From positions 1-61,597 of the forward strand of contig JAJDBS010000168.1 in NCBI GenBank assembly GCA_029261235.1: a stretch of 61,597 nt of DNA. The letters run 5' to 3'. The notes below the pieces were generated by a model. The model had not been told where the DNA came from. It was given only the letters and a program-made list of their open reading frames with translations, and ran no database searches. This DNA comes from Nitrospirales bacterium. Its GTDB lineage: Bacteria > Nitrospirota > Nitrospiria > Nitrospirales > UBA8639. The translations under genes were made by a program, and so were the position numbers. Below are positions 27,440 through 35,351 of this stretch, one piece after another (position 1 is the stretch's first letter; the number at the start of each line of letters is the position of its first letter).

Positions 27440-28231
27440 GTGAAAATTCGTGTTTTGGGGGCGCACGGCTCGGATTTGCTGGTAAGAGGGCGGGCGGGCT
27501 CAACGATTTGTCGGAGCGTTGGGTTTCTCGTCAACGATGAACTTGTGATTGATGCCGGCACGTTGGCCTCTGCTCTCACTTTAGAGGAGCAACAATGTGT
27601 GAAGCACATACTTCTCTCTCATTTGCATCTTGATCACATCAAAGACATTCCGCCTTTAGTCGATAATTTATTTGGGCTGGTTGACCACCAAGTGGTTGTG
27701 TCGAGCGTGCCATCGGTTATCGAGGGACTTCAAACGCATATCTTCAATGACATCGTTTTTCCAAATTTCTTTGATCTTCAGGGACGGGGTAACGCCATTC
27801 TTCGTTCACAAAGCCTTGAGGCTACAAAGGAGGCGAGGCTTTCAAATGGAATCACTGTGACGCCTGTTCTTGTGAATCATACGGTGGAAACAGTGGGTTT
27901 TGTCATTCGAGATGACAGCGCCGCATGGATCTATAGTGGCGACACGCATCATACTGAAGAAATTTGGGAAGTCGCTGCACGGACCCCCAATCTCAAAGGA
28001 GTCTTTATCGAAGTCTCCTTCCCTGATGCGATGATGGATATTGCCATTCAAAGTAAGCACCTCACTCCAACTCTGCTCGTTCAGGAATACCGAAAAATTG
28101 GCAAGCCGGATCTACCACTCTATGTGTATCACATGAAGCCCACCGTACGTGAAGCCATTCATCAAGAAATCGGCGAGCTTGATATTGAGAATGTGACCGT
28201 TTTGAAAGAAGGACAAGAAATAGAGCTGTAG
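27440..28231 (+). CDS. Class II-type 3',5'-cyclic-nucleotide phosphodiesterase
   Basis: A 263-aa metallo-beta-lactamase-fold protein. It starts GTG with AAAGGA upstream. Motifs: AGSTICRSVGFLVNDEL (substrate loop), HLHLDHIKDIPPL (metal ligands HxHxDH), LVNHTVETVGFVI, YSGDTHHTEEIWEVA and a late His in YVYHMKPTV. These fit the class II cAMP phosphodiesterase (PDE1/CpdP) group, which hydrolyses cAMP or cGMP. The adjoining cyclase and GAF-containing regulator support a cyclic-nucleotide role. A broken paralogue lies at 11512-12301 next to a broken cyclase gene, so the pairing occurred twice. Confidence 0.88.
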   Translation: MKIRVLGAHGSDLLVRGRAGSTICRSVGFLVNDELVIDAGTLASALTLEEQQCVKHILLSHLHLDHIKDIPPLVDNLFGLVDHQVVVSSVPSVIEGLQTHIFNDIVFPNFFDLQGRGNAILRSQSLEATKEARLSNGITVTPVLVNHTVETVGFVIRDDSAAWIYSGDTHHTEEIWEVAARTPNLKGVFIEVSFPDAMMDIAIQSKHLTPTLLVQEYRKIGKPDLPLYVYHMKPTVREAIHQEIGELDIENVTVLKEGQEIEL

Positions 28232-28579
28232 AATGACTCTTCTTCAACTGAAACTTTCTAAGCAGCACAAAGGTTTTTTGATAACTGAAAAACGAGATAG
28301 CGAAGGCCGAAATTCCCACTCTCAAATTAGTTGAGACCTTCAGGAATCATATAGGATTTTGTTTCATGATTTTGCTACCCTTGCCAAAGGGTGGATGTCT
28401 CGAGGGCTGTCATTGGAGAAGGACATTTTATGATTCTTGAATCTAGGGTTCCAAGGCTCGAAACTGTGTTCTGCTCCATACATTTCTCAAGACACGCACA
28501 TTCTCTCGCGCCTCATTCATAAACCGCCTGAGAAGATATCTCCCCGTTTCCTCTTCCATTCTGTCGCATTTCAACTGTT
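28232..28579. other. Gap before the CHASE2 cyclase with nothing recognised
   Basis: About 350 bases after the phosphodiesterase stop. No gene, hairpin with T-run or clear promoter is seen. The two genes may or may not share a transcript. Confidence 0.4.
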
Positions 28580-30529
28580 ATGGGGATCTTTGTGGGGAAT
28601 TTCCTTCGTCGTTCTCCCATCTTTAACGCGATGATCATCACGCTTCTGGTCGTGCTAGGTGTTGTGGGGTTGCGAAGCGAAGGCGTTCTCGAAGGGCTGG
28701 AACTCGAAACCTATGATTGGTCGCTGCGGCTTCGACCCCCTGTCATAAGCGACTCACCTCCAATCACTCTTGTCACCATTTCAGATCAAGATATTCAGGT
28801 ACTAGGTCATTGGCCCATTTCCGATGAAGTTCTGGCCACAGCATTAGCAGGTATTCAGGCGTATGGTCCGCGAGTCATCGGTGTCGATATCTATCGGGAT
28901 CTCGAGGTGCCACCGGGTCGTCAGATATTAAACCAGGTTTTCAAAGAGCACCCCGAAATCCTCATGGTCAAAAAATTTGGAAAACCCGAGCAAGGGGGGA
29001 TTCCTGCCCCGCCGGCTTTGCAGGGAACAGACCGAGTGGGATTTAGCGATATGATTGTCGATTCAGATGGGGTGGTCAGGCGAGGTCTGTTGTTCTTAGA
29101 TGATGGGACAACCTTTTCTCGCTCTTTCCCTTTCCTTCTGGCGATGAAATATTTGGAGCCCGAAGGGATCAAGGCAAATTCTGCCGAAGAGAATCCCGAT
29201 TGGTTACAACTGGGACAACAAGTGTTGCCTCCCTTTGAATCGCATGATGGGAGTTATGTGCAAGCCGACGCCCAAGGGTATCAAATATTGTTGAATTTGA
29301 ATCGAAAGGCTCGAACGTTTCCCACGCTGTCCTTGCAAGCGGTGTTAACGGGAAAAATAGAACCCGAACTTGTGCATGATCGTATTGTCCTTTTGGGCGT
29401 GGTATCAGAGGGAGTCAAAGACTTTTTCTACACGTCGCAATGTGGCAAGTTTATGCGATGTCCTCGCGTCTCGGGTATTGAATTGCAAGGTAATATTGTC
29501 GCGCAGCTCCTTCAGCATGCGCGCACTGATTTTGCGCCAATTGCGACTTTTTCAGATCTCCAAGAAACGGGGTGGTTGGCATTCTGGGTACTGGGAGGGG
29601 GCTTGGTGGGTCTCTGGGTTCGAGGGGCCTGGCGGTTTTCGGTGGTCGTGCTATTCGGGTTATCGACGCTTGGCGGTTTTGTAGTCTGGGCCATTGCCAA
29701 TAGCTTGTGGATTCCATGGGTTTCGCCGGCTATGGGATGGGTGGTGAATGCCATGGTCGTCACAGCGTTGATCTCCAAACAGGAGCAGAAGGACCGACAG
29801 GTGCTTATGGAGCTCTTTTCTCGGCATGTTTCCCCTCAGGTAGCAGAGGCCGTGTGGGAACAGCGTGAGCAATTCTTGGAAAATGGTCGATGGCGACCAC
29901 AAACACTGATTGTCACGACGCTCTTTACGGACTTGGAAGGATTCACCGGCATGGCAGAGAGAATACCTCCTGAGCAATTATGGGAATGTTTGAATACGTA
30001 TATGGATACGATGGTAAAAATTATTTTGGATCATGGAGGCCTGGTCGATGATTATTACGGGGATATGATTAAGGCTGGGTTTGGTGTCTTGATCAGGGAA
30101 CAAACCGAGGAACAGATCCGTGACAATGTGAGTGCGGCGGTGAAATGTAGTATCGCCATGGAAGAGGAAATGGTGCGATTCAATGCTCGGTGGAAGCAAC
30201 AGGGCTTAGGATCAATTCGGATGAGAGTGGGCTTAAACACGGGACCAGTCATGGTAGGAAGTTTAGGCAGTGCGGAACGCTTGAAATTTACCACGATTGG
30301 CGATGCCGTCAATATCGCAGCCCGATTAGAGAGTCTGCAAAAAGATACATGGAAGACGGAAGAACCCAATTCCGTGTGTAGAATTCTTCTTGGTGAAACC
30401 ACTCAGCAGTATTTAGGCACTCATCCATGGCATCTTCAAGAAGTGGGTTCCGTCATGTTAACAGGGAAGACGCAAAGCCTAGCGGTGTTCCGTCTGTACC
30501 CTGAGAATGGTGCACAACCTGTGAGATGA
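28580..30529 (+). CDS. CHASE2-domain nucleotidyl cyclase with unusual active site
   Basis: Class III cyclase of 649 aa. One N-terminal helix (AMIITLLVVLGVVGL) precedes a periplasmic CHASE2 domain (LELETYDWSLRLRPP, TISDQDIQVLGHWPIS, HDRIVLLGVVSEGVKDFF), which has a Cys pair in SQCGKFMRCPRV. Three membrane helices and a cytoplasmic cyclase domain follow: TLFTDLEGFTG, VDDYYGDMIKAGFG, GLNTGPVMVGSLGS and TTIGDAVNIAARLES. The metal Asp residues are kept, but the purine-selecting Lys of DKxxGD is Asp (D491), unlike the canonical enzyme at 15247-17517. Such VDDYxGD sequences occur in a subgroup of CHASE2 cyclases; whether they prefer ATP or GTP is not known to me. The sigma54 activator gene follows 179 nt downstream. 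Confidence 0.92.
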   Translation: MGIFVGNFLRRSPIFNAMIITLLVVLGVVGLRSEGVLEGLELETYDWSLRLRPPVISDSPPITLVTISDQDIQVLGHWPISDEVLATALAGIQAYGPRVIGVDIYRDLEVPPGRQILNQVFKEHPEILMVKKFGKPEQGGIPAPPALQGTDRVGFSDMIVDSDGVVRRGLLFLDDGTTFSRSFPFLLAMKYLEPEGIKANSAEENPDWLQLGQQVLPPFESHDGSYVQADAQGYQILLNLNRKARTFPTLSLQAVLTGKIEPELVHDRIVLLGVVSEGVKDFFYTSQCGKFMRCPRVSGIELQGNIVAQLLQHARTDFAPIATFSDLQETGWLAFWVLGGGLVGLWVRGAWRFSVVVLFGLSTLGGFVVWAIANSLWIPWVSPAMGWVVNAMVVTALISKQEQKDRQVLMELFSRHVSPQVAEAVWEQREQFLENGRWRPQTLIVTTLFTDLEGFTGMAERIPPEQLWECLNTYMDTMVKIILDHGGLVDDYYGDMIKAGFGVLIREQTEEQIRDNVSAAVKCSIAMEEEMVRFNARWKQQGLGSIRMRVGLNTGPVMVGSLGSAERLKFTTIGDAVNIAARLESLQKDTWKTEEPNSVCRILLGETTQQYLGTHPWHLQEVGSVMLTGKTQSLAVFRLYPENGAQPVR

Positions 30530-30708
30530 CAAAAAACTCGTCTGGATGGAGACCCTCTTTTTTGTGCAAACACATGAAGGTCGTTTCCCTTCTAATGGTG
30601 ATGGGAGTGTTTTTTCATTGACCTCATGAATCATACCTAGGGATAATGAGTGAGTGAGGCCCGATCTAATAAATTGATCGGTCTCGCGATCAAAAAACTG
30701 TTGAGTGA

Positions 30709-32277
30709 ATGACCATGCCAAGTCGATCGATACAGAACGAAAATTCAGGGATGAAGCCTTATTCTAGTTCCTTTCTCATTCGCCTCAATCAAGAAACGAG
30801 GTGCAAGGATTTTTTTCAACTCATCAAGGATGAAGGCTCCCGGCGTTTAGAAGCCGAAATGGCCAGTGTCTTTCTCTTAGATCAAGCGCAACAAGAGCTA
30901 TGGTTTCCTCTTAAGGAAGACGGGCAAATATTACGGTTGGACGCCAGGTTGGGCATCGCTGGGCATTGTGTGTCGACCGGAAACGTGATCAATGTTCAAG
31001 ATGTCCAATCCGATGATCGGTTTTTTTCGGGAATTGATCTGCACACCAAACGACGCACTCGAACCTTATTGGCGGTCCCCATGCGGTTGCCCACCGGTGA
31101 AGTCTTTGGGGTATTTGAAGCCGTGAACAAAAAAGGAAAGATCTTTTCTTCACGGGATGAAAAGCTTGCCCAAGCATTAGTCGATGAAATCTCCGTTCCT
31201 CTGCAGAAAAAACAGCAACTTGAAAACTTGCGACAAGAACATGAACACTTGGAGCAGCAAAACGTCCAGTTATGGAAAGAAGTGGAAGGGCAATTTTCCA
31301 CACAAAACCTCATGGGGAACAGCCTCCCCATGCAACGGTTAGTACGCGTAATCGATCAAATACGAGATAGTTCAGTTGACGTGCTCATCACTGGCGAGAA
31401 TGGAACGGGGAAAGAATTAGTCGCGAAAGCCATTCATTTTTCCAGTCCACGGGCGCGGCAGCCCTTTGTCGCCATCAATTGTGCGGCCATACCGGACAAT
31501 CTTATCGAAAGTGAACTTTTCGGAATCGGGCGAGGGACGGCCACGGGGGTCGACGCTCGAATTGGGAAATTTGAACAAGCCCATAAAGGCACGCTCTTTC
31601 TAGATGAAATCGGAGACTTAGGGCTCAAAGCCCAAGCGAAGGTATTGCGAGTACTGCAAGAACGTGTGGTCGAACCGGTCGGGGATCGAAAACCCATTCC
31701 AATCAACATTCGGGTAGTGGCGGCCACGAACACGAATCTAGAAGAAGCGATCCAAAACGGAGCATTTCGCGAAGATCTTTACTATCGACTCAAAGTGGTT
31801 CATATCCAAACACCATCGTTACGCGAAATTCCAGCAGACATTCCCTTGCTCGCAAATTATTTTCTTGATCAACATTGTAAAGATGTCGACAAGCCAAGGA
31901 AAAAACTGGCGTCCTCAGCGATGCGCCGTTTAGTCGAATGTGATTGGCCGGGCAATATGCGACAGCTCAGTAATGAAATGAAACGTCTGGCGGTGATGGT
32001 CCGGGCCGTGACCATTAACGAAGACGCGCTAGATCTGGGCATCAAACGTGCTGCCAAGAAGGCCACGATGGCTGAAAGCTTAGAGCGAAAAAGCCTGCCA
32101 GAAATTTTGGGTGAACTGGAAGAGCAAATCATCAAAGATGCGTTACAGGCTTGCCAATTTAATCAAGTCCGGACAGCTGAGCAACTCGGCATCAGTCGCC
32201 AGGGGCTCATCAAAAAAATCAACCGCTATCACATCCGCGTCAAAGAATTGCGAGACGAAGTCTACGAATCCCTCTAA
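30709..32277 (+). CDS. GAF-domain sigma54-dependent transcription activator
   Basis: A 522-aa bacterial enhancer-binding protein. Residues about 20-170 form a GAF domain ending in NKKGKIFSSRDE (residues 140-151). This matches the NKxnFx3DE motif of cyclic-nucleotide-binding GAF domains. A coiled coil (about 165-195) leads to the AAA+ domain: Walker A GENGTGKE (229-236), the sigma54 contact loop as GTATGV instead of GAFTGA (276-281), and Walker B TLFLDEIGD (295-303). The C-terminus is a Fis-type helix-turn-helix (TAEQLGISRQGLIKKINRY). It probably binds the dyad sites at 32555 and 38545; that and cyclic-nucleotide sensing are inference. Confidence 0.93.
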   Translation: MTMPSRSIQNENSGMKPYSSSFLIRLNQETRCKDFFQLIKDEGSRRLEAEMASVFLLDQAQQELWFPLKEDGQILRLDARLGIAGHCVSTGNVINVQDVQSDDRFFSGIDLHTKRRTRTLLAVPMRLPTGEVFGVFEAVNKKGKIFSSRDEKLAQALVDEISVPLQKKQQLENLRQEHEHLEQQNVQLWKEVEGQFSTQNLMGNSLPMQRLVRVIDQIRDSSVDVLITGENGTGKELVAKAIHFSSPRARQPFVAINCAAIPDNLIESELFGIGRGTATGVDARIGKFEQAHKGTLFLDEIGDLGLKAQAKVLRVLQERVVEPVGDRKPIPINIRVVAATNTNLEEAIQNGAFREDLYYRLKVVHIQTPSLREIPADIPLLANYFLDQHCKDVDKPRKKLASSAMRRLVECDWPGNMRQLSNEMKRLAVMVRAVTINEDALDLGIKRAAKKATMAESLERKSLPEILGELEEQIIKDALQACQFNQVRTAEQLGISRQGLIKKINRYHIRVKELRDEVYESL

Positions 32278-32554
32278 CCAGCAGTGTGTTCATGGCGGGG
32301 TTTCTCCTTTAGGCCTTTCTTTCACTCCATTCACCAAATATCTTTTGCTTCTTTGGGATTTTTAGCCCACCGCACATCTCGGAAACGACTAAAGCATCCC
32401 CGTCGTTTCCTCCGATCGCTAACTTCGCAAATCTCTCCCTTGTCACTCCGCAGGTAGTCAGCGGGGATCCATCCGATTGATTTCGTCAAGATGTTCTCAC
32501 GAAAACTCCTCATTCAGAACTATCAGTGAGTGCGAATCCAGAATTTTTTACGTT

Positions 32555-32597
32555 TTCGTATCTAAAAAGATACGAAAGTTATCGAAAGAGATACAAA
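32555..32597. promoter_or_regulatory. Tandem dyad sites (upstream activating sequence), copy 1
   Basis: A perfect 9-4-9 dyad, TTCGTATCT-AAAA-AGATACGAA (32555-32576), is followed 21 bp on (centre to centre) by a half-matched second site ending AGATACAAA (32589-32597). The same pair with the same 21-bp step occurs at 38545-38587. They lie 158 bp upstream of a GG-N10-GC promoter and fit enhancer sites of a sigma54 activator, whose gene ends 278 bp upstream. Confidence 0.7.
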
Positions 32598-32712
32598 GAT
32601 TATGGGAGGAATGTGCCTTGTCGGGATCCACCGTTTATTGAGATCCAGGGCAGGTCTGTAAATAAAAGGCACCAAGCCTGCTACAAAAAAAAACATCCTG
32701 TTTCCTTTAATC

Positions 32713-32726
32713 GGCATTGCAATTGC
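32713..32726 (+). promoter_or_regulatory. Sigma54 promoter, copy 1
   Basis: GGCATTGCAATTGC has GG and GC elements exactly ten bases apart (consensus GGCAC-N5-TTGC). The same sequence with one change is at 38700-38713. A second, less matching GGCACCAAGCCTGC lies at 32668-32681. Transcription would give a long leader of about 400 nt before the protease gene at 33148; no gene is recognised in it. Confidence 0.65.
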
Positions 32727-33147
32727 TTTAATTGCAATTGTGAAGATGGTGGAGTAAGAATCCGCCAAACAGACTTAACCTTGGGAAGGGGGAAGGATGT
32801 AGGAAAAAAGAAAAATGGTGCGGAGAAAAGAGGGGGATTTGAGTTTTTAATTAAAGCCAATACCCAAAAATTACATTTTATTGTTCCGGGTATTGTTTAT
32901 TACGGCATTACCGAAAGCAACCCTTCGCTATTCTCTTCTTCCAACCTTTCTAATGTTTGACAAGGTAGATTCTTTCGTGTCAGCGATGCGGTGTGCTCTT
33001 TTCCTAAAAGGAAAGCAAGAGAGCCATGCCGAAATAATTTCCACGCGAAGTCAATGGTCAAAAGGTGGGATAAAAGTTCATGAGTTTTCTAGGGGAAGGA
33101 GGCTTGGCTTGAATGTAAGAATCAAGGACCGAGGGGTTTCGAAAAAA

Positions 33148-33900
33148 ATGAATCGAGTACAGGCAAGGAACAGAGCTAGCGTACTTGCCACGATTTTTGG
33201 AATTATCCTATGTGTTTTTTGGGGTGGTTGTGCAAAGGTTACTGTTCGAGTCTTGGCCGAGTCGCCTGGTTCGGGTGGGATACCATCAAGTCCCAAGTGT
33301 GACCTTGAAGAAAAATCTTTAGATGTTCAGCAATTTAAACAAGAGACTGGGCAATGGTGTTGGGCTGCAAGCGCACAAATGGTGATGAATCATCATCGGA
33401 AATTAAATGGTGAGGAACCACTCGTCCAGTGTGAAATTGTAAATAGGGCGTTTACGACACCACCTGAGGAAACATGTTGTCCAGATGGACTGAATGACAT
33501 TAATAGATGTCATCAAGGCTGGTGGGTAGAAAAGGCTCTGAAATTAGGGGAATTTGAATCATTGGAACCAAAGCAAAACCCAGGCCGTGAAGAGTTATGG
33601 AATATTTTGACTAGCCAAATTTGCGCCAATCAACCCGTGATTTATGAAAACCATTTTCAAGGTGGGGGAGGCCACTCAAATGTCATTTATGGATACCGGG
33701 GAAATGATAATAATGTGGATTCTGGAAGATGGGTTGAAATTTATGATCCTCAGACCGAGCCGGGGTCAGAAGGCGCTGATCAAACGGACGCCGATTATCT
33801 ACAAATGAATTTTGATGAAGAACTCGTATTTGTGTCGAAAAATGAGGATACAGCTTTTCGTCAAGATGTCTATTATATTTATGATATTCAACCCAAATAA
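33148..33900 (+). CDS. Papain-like cysteine protease lipoprotein (AvrRpt2/C70-like)
   Basis: A 250-aa protein from the ATG at 33148, chosen because it places a signal peptide with lipobox VFWGGC at residues about 20-28; the open frame extends further upstream without likely signals. The catalytic region is typical of papain-like C70/C39_2 proteases: QETGQWCWAASAQMVMNHH (nucleophile Cys in QWCWAA), then the His in GGGGHSNVIYGY, and the Asp in EIYDPQTE. Several more Cys (QCEI, TCCPDG, RCHQG, QICANQ) could form disulfides, in keeping with export. It begins a gene run ending in a TPS exoprotein and so may process surface proteins; that is inference. Confidence 0.8.
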   Translation: MNRVQARNRASVLATIFGIILCVFWGGCAKVTVRVLAESPGSGGIPSSPKCDLEEKSLDVQQFKQETGQWCWAASAQMVMNHHRKLNGEEPLVQCEIVNRAFTTPPEETCCPDGLNDINRCHQGWWVEKALKLGEFESLEPKQNPGREELWNILTSQICANQPVIYENHFQGGGGHSNVIYGYRGNDNNVDSGRWVEIYDPQTEPGSEGADQTDADYLQMNFDEELVFVSKNEDTAFRQDVYYIYDIQPK

Positions 33901-33916
33901 TCCAAAGGAGCGGTCT

Positions 33917-34807
33917 ATGAAGATAAGGCGGATAACACGTTTAGTCTTTGGATTCATTCTGGTGGCATGTAGCTGGCCAATTCCAGGACCGTCTTTGGCT
34001 GAAATGTCGATAGAGAAAGAAGGCCAAGCTCTTCAAAAGGGAGAGAAGGAATTTTGTGAAAATATCAATCCAAAGCCAGAGGTCGTCCTAATTTGTGAAA
34101 TGTTGGGCCTATATGATTTAAGAGGAATTATTGATTTGAAAAGCTATGAACCCCGTAAATTGCTTGCGGAGGTTCAACGAGCCAACGACATAATGGTGAC
34201 CCCAGAAAAATTTGCCAAGCTAACAAAGGGTGATCCGGAGGTATTAGTTCGTAAATTAGGGTTCTTGTCCGTTGAGCAGCTGTCAAAGGCCAAATGTGGA
34301 CCGGTTTTAGTAGTAAGACAGGTAGGGCTCAAAAAGTTGAGCGAGTACGAAGGGAAGATAAATGAAGTACAAGATGGTCCTTTGGACAAAGAATTTCGAA
34401 TGGTGATTGTGCCATTGGATGAAGAAAAGTCTGATGACTCATTGTCCTCGCTAGCCTTTTCCTTGGGGAAAACATCGCCAGAGTGGCATTGGACGAGAAG
34501 GGGATCACCCAAATTAATAGGAATGATTCAGGATAGCCAGCGGAAAACTTCAAGCTTTAAAAAGAATGCAAGAGAAATCATTGAAGTTCCAGGTCTCAAC
34601 CTCCGTTTTCTGGGAGTAAGGGAAGGTGGGCAATTGCGGCTTATTTCTCTGACGAAGGTCAAAATAGGGCCCCTGGAGTTAGGACCGGAAAAATCCAAAG
34701 CGGCGAGTGAGGTTTGGGCGGCCCTGGCTACCGAAGCGAAAAAAATCAGAAATGAAAATGATGACTTAAGAACGAGAATAGGAGTATCGAGGGCCCCCGT
34801 ACGTTAG
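33917..34807 (+). CDS. Secreted protein of unknown function
   Basis: A 296-aa protein not recognised. AAGGAG lies nine bases before the ATG at 33917, 16 nt after the protease stop. A signal peptide (LVFGFILVACSWPIPGPSLAE) is followed by a mixed domain with three Cys (EFCENI, LICEML, AKCGPV) in the first half and a charged C-terminal helix. There is no clear motif. The tight spacing implies it is made together with the upstream cysteine protease, perhaps as partner or substrate. Confidence 0.75.
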   Translation: MKIRRITRLVFGFILVACSWPIPGPSLAEMSIEKEGQALQKGEKEFCENINPKPEVVLICEMLGLYDLRGIIDLKSYEPRKLLAEVQRANDIMVTPEKFAKLTKGDPEVLVRKLGFLSVEQLSKAKCGPVLVVRQVGLKKLSEYEGKINEVQDGPLDKEFRMVIVPLDEEKSDDSLSSLAFSLGKTSPEWHWTRRGSPKLIGMIQDSQRKTSSFKKNAREIIEVPGLNLRFLGVREGGQLRLISLTKVKIGPLELGPEKSKAASEVWAALATEAKKIRNENDDLRTRIGVSRAPVR

Positions 34808-34873
34808 GAACTTTTTCGATTTCGGATTAAATCATTTTTGTATTCTTAAAATAAAACAAGAGGAGAAGATTTC

Positions 34874-35224
34874 ATGAACAACATCTTTCAAATTTCAAAA
34901 ACTGCTGCTGGGTGGCTAATGGTGGGATTTCTGTTGCTAATGCTACAGGGCTGTCAAAAACCTTTTATTGAAGTTACCGTTGATACCAGGGCACAAGTTT
35001 GTGAAAAAGGAGCTGACGGGGGTTCTGAGCGAGGTCGTGTCGAAGGGTGTCCGGCTATAGATGTTCCCGCTGGTGGTGGAACATTTGGAGGCACTCAATG
35101 TAATTCTGGGAAGCATTGCTTGTTTGAGAATGCTACATATTTCTGTGCTAGGGGATCTGGCGAGAAGTGTAAAACTGTTGATCCGAGTGGAAATGGGCAA
35201 TGTGCGTGTCAATGTCAGCCATAG
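34874..35224 (+). CDS. Cys-rich small lipoprotein, unknown function
   Basis: A 116-aa lipoprotein with lipobox LMLQGC and AGAGGAGAAG before its ATG. The mature part has nine or more Cys, in pairs such as CNSGKHCLF, GEKCKTV and CACQCQP at the very end, so several disulfides are likely. It lies directly before a TPS exoprotein, as does another small Cys-rich lipoprotein at 38791 before the second exoprotein. The role is unknown; a surface-anchoring or folding helper is possible. Confidence 0.78.
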   Translation: MNNIFQISKTAAGWLMVGFLLLMLQGCQKPFIEVTVDTRAQVCEKGADGGSERGRVEGCPAIDVPAGGGTFGGTQCNSGKHCLFENATYFCARGSGEKCKTVDPSGNGQCACQCQP

Positions 35225-35351
35225 TTATGCTGGTTTCACAAAATTTACAAAAACTGAAGCGGAGAAATAGAGGAATGTCAGGGAATTTGTCCTCTGGAAT
35301 TCAAGGGACAAATAACATAGAATTTAAAACTTCCTAATCAATTAATTCTGA

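Noticed and set aside
32668..32681. A second GG-N10-GC sequence, GGCACCAAGCCTGC, as the main sigma54 promoter
   Set aside because: It has a perfect GGCAC but a poorer -12 part, and it is not present in the second cassette, whereas GGCATTGYAATTGC at 32713 is shared by both. Kept only as an alternative.
32526..32960. A 144-codon plus-strand open frame between the activator and protease genes
   Set aside because: It runs through the dyad sites and the sigma54 promoter, has low-complexity Lys/Asn-rich sequence and no family likeness.
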